The notes below the pieces were generated by a model that saw only the letters and a list, made by a program, of their open reading frames with translations, was not told the DNA's origin and did not search any database. A stretch of DNA of 5,201 bases. Source: a bacterium (GTDB lineage Bacteria > JALSQH01). Within the stretch, counting starts at the first letter, position 1. The number at the start of each line of letters is the position of its first letter. The stretch is from positions 1-5,201 of the forward strand of contig JALTID010000026.1 of assembly GCA_027004335.1 (NCBI GenBank). The letters are read 5' to 3'. A program made the translations under genes and the position numbers. Of this stretch, positions 1 through 4,536 are shown piece by piece.

Positions 1-209
1 CACTGGTAGCTATTATCAGAAAGAATTGCGAATTTATCTTCCTCTTTGATCCCCAATTTCAAAAGAGCACTTGCAAGAGTTATTATATCCTTCCTTGCCT
101 GGTCCCAGCTGATCTCATGCCATTTTCCCTCTTTTTTTATCATAATTATTGTTTCGCCAGAATGCTCTTCCACTCTGGTAAAGAAAAGTTCAGGGATTGA
201 ATTAAACAT
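1..209 (-). CDS. AMP-forming acyl-CoA synthetase (long-chain fatty acid-CoA ligase-like), N-terminal part, cut by the window edge
   Basis: Only the first 69 codons plus two bases are present. The protein opens MFNSIPELFFTRVEEH, followed by GKWHEISWDQ (residues 28-37) and KFAILSDNSYQ (59-69). This is the usual N-terminal pattern of long-chain acyl-CoA synthetases of the ANL adenylating superfamily: a short helix, then 'kkdGkWkeiSW', a helix, and 'GvkkgDrVAILSdNrpeW'. Family members make acyl-AMP from a carboxylic acid and ATP, then transfer the acyl group to CoA, releasing AMP and PPi. The catalytic core (P-loop-like STG motif, adenylate-binding motifs) lies outside the window, so substrate cannot be predicted. 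The ATG at 209 is supported by a strong AAGGAGG (219-225) nine bases upstream. It follows the ADP-forming synthetase gene by 87 bases on the same strand. An acid-CoA ligase of this superfamily acting on another acid is the main alternative. Confidence 0.85.
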   Translation of the reverse strand, partial: MFNSIPELFFTRVEEHSGETIIMIKKEGKWHEISWDQARKDIITLASALLKLGIKEEDKFAILSDNSYQ

Positions 210-234
210 AATAATTTTCCTCCTTCTCTCCTAT

Positions 235-263
235 GAAATAGCACTTTTTTTTCAAGTTGTCAA
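235..263 (-). promoter_or_regulatory. Candidate sigma-70 promoter for the AMP-forming synthetase
   Basis: On the minus strand a perfect -35 box TTGACA (263-258) is followed by a 17-base spacer containing an A8 run and then TATTTC (240-235), a weak -10 matching only three of six consensus bases. Transcription would start near 228, giving a leader of about 19 bases that includes the AAGGAGG at 219-225. The perfect -35 and ideal spacing are the support; the poor -10 is the weakness. A promoter that depends on an activator would fit. Read-through from the upstream gene is also possible, since no terminator hairpin is visible between the two genes. Confidence 0.45.
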
Positions 264-280
264 TGTCTTATCTGTCTTAT
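264..280. repeat. Short tandem direct repeat next to the -35 box
   Basis: TGTCTTAT occurs twice with one base between (264-271 and 273-280), a 9-base period. On the minus strand it reads ATAAGACA G ATAAGACA and abuts the TTGACA box of the downstream promoter candidate. Direct half-sites just upstream of a -35 are typical of activator binding sites, but 8-base repeats can arise by chance in AT-rich DNA. Confidence 0.4.
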
Positions 281-296
281 TGTAACTTTTGTGTTT

Positions 297-2420
297 CTAT
301 TTGACAACTAAGGCATCCAATACTACGGGCTTACCCTCTACTGTAACAATTGGATTCAGGTCTATCTCTTTAATCTCAGGAAAATTCAGGGAAAGGTAAC
401 TTAGTTGCACCAGCACCTCTGCCATTTTTTCAATATCTACGGGAGGATATCCTCTGAATGCTCCTAACAGTTTTTTGCTTTTTATCGATTCTACCATATC
501 TTTTGCATCTTCTACTGTAAGGGGGGCGCAACCTGTAACATTATCTTTGAAAACTTCTGTATAGATGCCTCCAAGACCAAACATCATACATGGAGGGAAT
601 CCTTCTTTTCTTATCATTCCTGCCATAAACTCCCTTTCATATTTCACCATAGGAGCTGCCAGTATATCATATACGGGATTGTTTTCCTTTATCTTTCTAA
701 AAATTTCTCTTACTTCTGCCGGGGTCTTAACATTTAAAAACACCATTCCTGCTTCTGTTTTATGTTGTAAAGATGGGTGGGAACCTTTTAATACCACAGG
801 GAATCCTATTTTTTCTGCATATTCTATTGCTTCAAGGGAAGATTTTGCAAGATACTCCTCAGGTACCGGTATCCCATAAGCTTTTAAAAGCTGCTTTGCA
901 TGATATTCATCAAATTCTTCTATGCTGTTTATTATTTTCTCTGCAAGCATGGGAGGAGCGGGGATCTTTTCAGGAAAATCAGGTAATTTTTTTTCTCTCA
1001 CCTCTCTGTATTGTTTCAGTGTTAGGATCCCCCATGCGGCTTTCTCCGGTGAGTCCAATACTGGAATATCTCCCTTCATTAATTCTGAAATAGCATGATC
1101 TTCGTGGTCCATGAAGGATGAAACTGTTACAGGAATTTTGTATTTTTCAGGGATGGTTTTTATAAATTCCACATCTGCAAAGAAGATCTTCTCAAATTCT
1201 TCATAAGAAATTGTTATATTATCTTTAATGAGGTTGTATACCGATTTCATAAATCCTGTATCCATAATTCCATGGATTACCATGGCGTCTACCTCACCGC
1301 TCTCCGCCACAAGTTTGGGAAGAGTCTTACCCATCAGTTCTATTTCAATTGCGAAGGTTATATCAATGGGGTTCTTGCTGCTTCCATGGGGTGGAATAAG
1401 AGGTTTTATCTTGTTTTGAAGTTCTTCTGAAAATTCCGGTACTTCCATACCCTCGCGGGTAAGGGTATCTGCCATTGCTGTGGCTGGTCCACCGGAATTG
1501 CTGACTATACCTACTCTATTACCAGCAGGGATTGGTTGAGTGGCAAGTGTCCAGCCTTTATAATAGAGTTCTTCTACTGAATAAGCTCTGATTATACCTG
1601 TCTGTCTGAAGATCCCATCATAGAAATTATCGGGGCCAGCCATAGCACCTGTATGACTTGCTCCAGATTTAGCCCCTCCTTTGCTGCCTCCTACATACTG
1701 GGCAAGGACAGGTTTTTTTCTGGTTACTTTTCTTGCAATTTTTAAAAAATTCTCTATATCTCTTATAGCTTCAATATAGATGGCGATTGCACCTGTGTCT
1801 GAATCATCTCCCAGATATTCCAATGCATCATTTATACAGATATCTGTGGAATTACCAAGACTTATTGCTTTGCTGAATTTAATCCCCTTTTTATGAAGAT
1901 ATGGAAGAACCTGTGTAACATAGGTTCCGCTCTGTGATATAAATCCTAATTTCCCATTATAATCAAACATCGGAAGTACAGTCACATTTAAGGGGAGATG
2001 TGAATTTACCACTCCCATGCAGTTGGGTCCCACAAATCTGATCCCATATTTTTTAGCTGTTTCAAATAATTGCTTTTCAAGTTTTGCCCCCTCCTCCCCG
2101 GTTTCTCTAAAGCCAGCAGTTATTATAATTGCGTGTTTTGTTCCAATTTTTCCAAATTCTTCAAATACGGGTAGAAGATTTTTAGAGGGGATAACAAAAA
2201 TAGCAAGGTCAGGAGCCTCAGGGAGATCCAGAGGGGATTTATAAGCTGGTTTACCGAGTACCTCTTTTTCTCTGTGATGGATAATATAAACTTTTCCCCT
2301 GTATCCACTGGTGATAATGTTGAGATAATGCATTGTTCCCATTTTGCTTATGTCATTGCTAACACCTACAACGGCAATGCTTGAAGGGTTAAAAATTTGG
2401 TGGAGAGCACTTTTTGACAT
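297..2420 (-). CDS. Acyl-CoA synthetase, ADP-forming, fused alpha-beta chains (acetate-CoA ligase ADP-forming family)
   Basis: The 707-residue protein has the full domain order of fused ADP-forming acyl-CoA synthetases. A CoA-binding Rossmann domain (about 8-140) includes SIAVVGVS at 14-21 and GPNCMG at 131-136. Succinyl-CoA-ligase-like domains follow (about 155-470), then a C-terminal ATP-grasp domain (about 495-705). The phosphohistidine expected in the alpha part is His256 in SGASHTGAMAG; the second swinging His is His553 in LQHKTEAG. FGLGGIYTEVFKD (614-626) and EIDLNPI (685-691) are ATP-grasp signatures. The family interconverts acyl-CoA + ADP + Pi with acid + CoA + ATP in the cytoplasm, often to gain ATP in anaerobes. 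Substrate is not predictable. I chose the ATG at 2420 because AAGGAG (2430-2435) lies nine bases upstream and the family's typical N-terminus starts there. An in-frame ATG at 2510 would add 30 unrelated residues and cross the likely promoter. Some ATP-grasp motifs deviate from the usual form (see findings). Confidence 0.93.
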   Translation of the reverse strand: MSKSALHQIFNPSSIAVVGVSNDISKMGTMHYLNIITSGYRGKVYIIHHREKEVLGKPAYKSPLDLPEAPDLAIFVIPSKNLLPVFEEFGKIGTKHAIIITAGFRETGEEGAKLEKQLFETAKKYGIRFVGPNCMGVVNSHLPLNVTVLPMFDYNGKLGFISQSGTYVTQVLPYLHKKGIKFSKAISLGNSTDICINDALEYLGDDSDTGAIAIYIEAIRDIENFLKIARKVTRKKPVLAQYVGGSKGGAKSGASHTGAMAGPDNFYDGIFRQTGIIRAYSVEELYYKGWTLATQPIPAGNRVGIVSNSGGPATAMADTLTREGMEVPEFSEELQNKIKPLIPPHGSSKNPIDITFAIEIELMGKTLPKLVAESGEVDAMVIHGIMDTGFMKSVYNLIKDNITISYEEFEKIFFADVEFIKTIPEKYKIPVTVSSFMDHEDHAISELMKGDIPVLDSPEKAAWGILTLKQYREVREKKLPDFPEKIPAPPMLAEKIINSIEEFDEYHAKQLLKAYGIPVPEEYLAKSSLEAIEYAEKIGFPVVLKGSHPSLQHKTEAGMVFLNVKTPAEVREIFRKIKENNPVYDILAAPMVKYEREFMAGMIRKEGFPPCMMFGLGGIYTEVFKDNVTGCAPLTVEDAKDMVESIKSKKLLGAFRGYPPVDIEKMAEVLVQLSYLSLNFPEIKEIDLNPIVTVEGKPVVLDALVVK

Positions 2421-2429
2421 TATTATCAA

Positions 2430-2435
2430 CTCCTT
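2430..2435 (-). promoter_or_regulatory. Ribosome binding site that sets the start of the ADP-forming synthetase
   Basis: AAGGAG on the minus strand lies nine bases before the ATG at 2420-2418. No comparable site precedes the farther ATG at 2510, so this site decides between the two starts. Confidence 0.8.
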
Positions 2436-2448
2436 TAAGGTTGCTATT

Positions 2449-2477
2449 ATTTTAACAGATGTTAAAAGAGAAGGAAA
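2449..2477 (-). promoter_or_regulatory. Candidate extended -10 promoter of the ADP-forming synthetase
   Basis: On the minus strand TGTTAAAAT (2457-2449) matches the extended -10 pattern TGnTATAAT with one mismatch. The -35 position at 17-base spacing reads TTTCCT (2477-2472), only a weak match, which extended -10 promoters tolerate. The start of transcription would be near 2442, leaving a leader of about 21 bases that carries AAGGAG. The rest of the 140-base gap (2421-2560) has no convincing terminator hairpin, so read-through from the upstream barrel genes is possible. Confidence 0.45.
2450..2467. promoter_or_regulatory. Perfect palindrome over the -10 element, putative operator
   Basis: TTTTAACA GA TGTTAAAA is an 18-base inverted repeat with two perfect 8-base arms and a 2-base centre. 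It covers the candidate -10 of the ADP-forming synthetase, 30 bases before its ATG. This size and position fit a homodimeric repressor site, for example of the TetR or GntR type that often controls acyl-CoA genes; the family is inference. A hairpin terminator is unlikely because the arms are AT-rich and a U-tract is lacking. Confidence 0.5.
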
Positions 2478-2560
2478 GGTTACGTATTTTTGATTGGTTA
2501 TAAAAGTCATACTCAGAGGATCTCATTGTAAATAAAAGTTTGTTTCCTTCTCTCATCTTT

Positions 2561-3205
2561 TTAAAAATTGTAACCAGCTGAGAAACTAAAATATGGGAAA
2601 GGAAAAACAAGGAAGTCTTCCACAGGGGCTACAATGGGGTAATTCACCCCAAAAAGAATCTGTAGCCCGTTCGATGGAGCGTATCCTATTCCTCCTTCAA
2701 AAGTAATTTCAAAGGCTGATGTTGGATTAACAGTTATTGTTCCATTTGTAAGTGGATCCTGGTATGACCATGAAGAGAATTCAGCAATTCCAGGTTTAAT
2801 ATCAAACCACATTATTATTAATTTACTTCTGTAGGTTGCGGCAAAGGGAGCTTCCATCCATGTTATTGAGGGAAGATCCTCAAGGGCGTTGATCTTACTG
2901 AAACAGAAACCCGAAGAAAGATAAGTATTTTTCTTTTTCTGGTAGGTAAAGCGTAAGCTTAGAGCAAAGGTATCATTTGAAAGCATTTCTCCGTGTAGTT
3001 CAACATCCTGTGAGGGTTTTAGAGAGATGTATGGAAGGGGCATCATCCCGTAACCTATATTAACACCCCCGGAGAACTTATTTGAACCAGATGGAGAGTA
3101 ATTCATTATTGATGGGTTAACTGCGTATGTTGCACAGGAGGAAAATATCAAAAGGACAAAAATTATAATTTCTTTTAAAAATATTAGGTTACCAGGTGTA
3201 ATCAT
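2561..3205 (-). CDS. Secreted beta-barrel-like protein of unrecognised family, second of a tandem pair
   Basis: This 214-residue protein is not recognised as a named family. Residues 13-23 are strongly hydrophobic and lead into SSCATYAVNP, suggesting a signal peptide with Cys24 as a possible lipidation site; Phe21 at -3 is a non-standard lipobox. The mature part shows alternating hydrophobic/polar, aromatic-rich segments separated by short turns, and ends in GYNF. A terminal aromatic residue is a common outer-membrane barrel signal, so a small barrel of perhaps eight strands is inferred. It is paralogous to the protein encoded just upstream: both share SCAxYA, NPxI, SP, YxSxKP, E(A/S)PF, IKPG and GYAPxxGL in the same order. 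The ATG at 3205 overlaps the upstream gene by 17 bases and has only a weak GGA nearby, so translational coupling is likely. A Cys at 101 is not shared. Its role could be transport, adhesion or structure. Confidence 0.8.
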   Translation of the reverse strand: MITPGNLIFLKEIIIFVLLIFSSCATYAVNPSIMNYSPSGSNKFSGGVNIGYGMMPLPYISLKPSQDVELHGEMLSNDTFALSLRFTYQKKKNTYLSSGFCFSKINALEDLPSITWMEAPFAATYRSKLIIMWFDIKPGIAEFSSWSYQDPLTNGTITVNPTSAFEITFEGGIGYAPSNGLQILFGVNYPIVAPVEDFLVFPFPYFSFSAGYNF

Positions 3206-3845
3206 ATCCCAGTTCCAATCCTATTGAATAGTTTGCAAGATAATTAATCTTAGAAAAAGTGTAAGGAATATTAAATGAAACAAGCATTCGTAGCCCCTCT
3301 AGAGGTGCATACCCAACTCCAACTCCAAAAGTAGTGCCGAAGGATGAGTAGGGGCCAATAGGGGAACATTTTTTTTCTTCTTCCTCTAAGTTCTTACATA
3401 CCTTATAATTTGAGTTCAGATGGATAAAGCCAGGCTTTATGGTAAGCCATAATAAAGTGAGATCATTAAACCATGTCACAGAAAATGGTGATTCAAGAAT
3501 ATAAAAACCATATCTCTCCTGACCTTCTTCCTCCCATGAAATTGTACTTCCTAATCCTGTAGAGAAAGAGAGATTTCCTTTTCTAAGTAAAGATTTTCTG
3601 TAGTTTAAAGAGAATCCAAGGTTGTATGCTTCTATGGCTAACTCGCTATTTTTAGTTGGTTTATAACTTACATAAGCACCATCCATGACATTTATCATTT
3701 TGAATCCAACGGAAATCTTGCCCGTATTGTTGGGAGAAAAATCTCCAATGGTGGGATTATAAATTGCGTACCTGGCACAGGAGATGTTATCAAGAAGTAA
3801 AGTTACGATTAGAATAATTGATGACATTAATCTTTCACGTTTCAT
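3189..3845 (-). CDS. Secreted beta-barrel-like protein of unrecognised family, first of a tandem pair
   Basis: This 218-residue protein belongs to no family I recognise. It has a basic N-terminus (KRER at 2-5), a hydrophobic stretch (about 8-18), and then DNISCARYAIYNP. Cys23 aligns with Cys24 of its downstream paralogue, though the residues before it (Asn, Ile, Ser) make a poor lipobox. The mature part is rich in amphipathic strands and aromatic residues and ends in GYDYTW, with a terminal Trp that fits outer-membrane insertion. A charged loop (148-163) with Cys150 and Cys160 flanking a run of Glu and Lys is absent from the paralogue. The ATG at 3845 has no ribosome binding site and lies only about nine bases after the expected transcription start. 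Met7 (3827) is an alternative start, but it would remove the basic residues that a signal peptide needs. Its gene begins the two-gene unit and follows a good promoter. Confidence 0.8.
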   Translation of the reverse strand: MKRERLMSSIILIVTLLLDNISCARYAIYNPTIGDFSPNNTGKISVGFKMINVMDGAYVSYKPTKNSELAIEAYNLGFSLNYRKSLLRKGNLSFSTGLGSTISWEEEGQERYGFYILESPFSVTWFNDLTLLWLTIKPGFIHLNSNYKVCKNLEEEEKKCSPIGPYSSFGTTFGVGVGYAPLEGLRMLVSFNIPYTFSKINYLANYSIGLELGYDYTW

Positions 3846-3860
3846 TTTTGTAACGTAGAA

Positions 3861-3889
3861 ATTATAAAGGAAAAATTCTCAGCAGTAAA
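3861..3889 (-). promoter_or_regulatory. Sigma-70-type promoter for the barrel gene pair
   Basis: On the minus strand TTTACT (3889-3884, four of six matches to TTGACA) is followed by a 17-base spacer and a perfect TATAAT (3866-3861). This is the best promoter in the window. The predicted start near 3854 leaves a leader of only about nine bases before the ATG at 3845. Confidence 0.65.
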
Positions 3890-3916
3890 GTCATGATTTA
3901 ATAATGGAATTTGACC

Positions 3917-3952
3917 AATGTGTTAGTAGAGGGTGAAGGTTGGGTTATTTTT
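3917..3952 (-). other. C-rich, G-free stretch, possible Rho-loading site
   Basis: The minus-strand transcript has no G across these 36 bases, and 13 C fall within 3917-3944. It lies over and just after the stop of the 23-codon frame and before the next promoter. Such unstructured C-rich RNA resembles Rho utilisation sites. No intrinsic hairpin terminator is visible here, so Rho-dependent termination of the hydrolase-nucleotidyltransferase unit would make sense, but this is only an inference from composition. Confidence 0.25.
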
Positions 3953-4016
3953 CTTCTATAGCGGCTTTTACAAGCTCGTAGATGAATTTTGTCTTTTCAA
4001 TCAGTTTATCCTTCAT
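3945..4016 (-). CDS. 23-codon open frame overlapping the nucleotidyltransferase stop; micro-gene or partner-gene remnant
   Basis: The frame encodes 23 residues, MKDKLIEKTKF then IYELVKAAIEEK, an amphipathic, probably helical peptide. Its ATG shares bases with the TGA of the nucleotidyltransferase gene (ATGA), and GGGAG (4027-4031) lies ten bases upstream, a typical arrangement for a translationally coupled second gene. MNT nucleotidyltransferases are commonly paired with a small helical HEPN-domain protein, so this may be the N-terminal stump of such a partner. The other two frames after the stop do not give a convincing continuation, so a simple recent frameshift is not supported; deletion or a genuine micro-protein remain. 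The sequence is too short to assign to any family. Confidence 0.4.
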   Translation of the reverse strand: MKDKLIEKTKFIYELVKAAIEEK

Positions 4017-4528
4017 AATAATTTTTCTCCCAAAAGGTTTTCCTCTATCATTTCCCATAGATAGGTGTTACCATGAAGAACTTTTTTAATCTTTCTCTTT
4101 TTTTGTTTCACTATTTTTAGAATTCTGCCCAGGAAATTGTCTTTATCAAAGATTATTATAGAGTTGTCTGCCATATCAAGGTAAAGGGGGTTAAAATAAA
4201 CCGCTTCATCTTTTGAGAGAATTATTGGTGAAATCTCAAAATTTATTCCAAACTTCTCATAAAGTTTTTGTAAATCTCTTTCTATAACCGTTTCAATTTT
4301 TTCCTGAAATAAATTGATTTCAGAGGATATGCCCTTTTTATCTTTCAGAATAATAAAAATGTCCAGATCTGAATCAAGTTTTGGTTCTCCCCTGGCATAG
4401 GAGCCAAATATTGCCAGAGTAATCAATCTGTCACCATATATGGAAATTATTTGTTTAAATAGTTTCTCAAGGATTCTCTTTTGTTCCGTTACAAAAACAG
4501 AAATCTGATCAAGTCCCTTCATATTCAT
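4013..4528 (-). CDS. MNT-type minimal nucleotidyltransferase
   Basis: The 171-residue protein carries the nucleotidyltransferase fold of the Pol-beta superfamily. FGSYARGEP (41-49) is the GSxxRG nucleotide-binding motif. SDLDIFI (53-59) supplies the two metal-binding Asp54 and Asp56. Glu98 in INFEISPI is the likely third carboxylate, where Asp is more usual. A C-terminal extension (about 115-171) contains PLYLDM, IIFDKD and a basic stretch (141-149), like the longer members found in archaea and thermophilic bacteria. Family members transfer nucleotides to proteins or RNA; those paired with HEPN proteins act as antitoxins that AMPylate the toxin, so the role here is plausible but unproven without an intact partner. 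It starts eight bases after the hydrolase stop, so the two are probably co-transcribed. The ATG at 4528 is chosen, with AGGG about 11 bases upstream; Met3 is an alternative. Confidence 0.85.
   Translation of the reverse strand: MNMKGLDQISVFVTEQKRILEKLFKQIISIYGDRLITLAIFGSYARGEPKLDSDLDIFIILKDKKGISSEINLFQEKIETVIERDLQKLYEKFGINFEISPIILSKDEAVYFNPLYLDMADNSIIIFDKDNFLGRILKIVKQKKRKIKKVLHGNTYLWEMIEENLLGEKLL
4027..4031 (-). promoter_or_regulatory. Ribosome binding site of the 23-codon frame
   Basis: GGGAG on the minus strand lies ten bases before the ATG at 4016, inside the last codons of the nucleotidyltransferase gene. It is the main argument that the short frame is, or once was, translated. Confidence 0.45.
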
Positions 4529-4536
4529 TTTTAATT

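Noticed and set aside
46-285. Plus-strand open frame of 79 codons
   Set aside because: It lies opposite the start of the AMP-forming synthetase and its promoter region. Its hydrophobic stretches are the complement of ordinary coding and AT-rich DNA.
565-1093. Plus-strand open frames of about 100 codons at 565-879 and 773-1093
   Set aside because: They are antisense to the well-supported acyl-CoA synthetase and have no recognisable protein features.
2421-2510. A longer N-terminus for the ADP-forming synthetase starting at the ATG at 2510
   Set aside because: The 30 extra residues do not resemble the family, cross the palindrome and the likely promoter, and lack a ribosome binding site, whereas the ATG at 2420 has AAGGAG at ideal spacing.
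2521-2565. Intrinsic terminator after the second barrel gene (AATTTTTAAAAAG near the stop)
   Set aside because: The self-complementary part is A/T only, with no loop or GC stem, so it is not a credible hairpin terminator.
3846-3944. Continuation of the 23-codon frame by frameshift
   Set aside because: I translated the three frames after its stop and each ends soon without helical HEPN-like sequence, so a single frameshift does not restore a gene.
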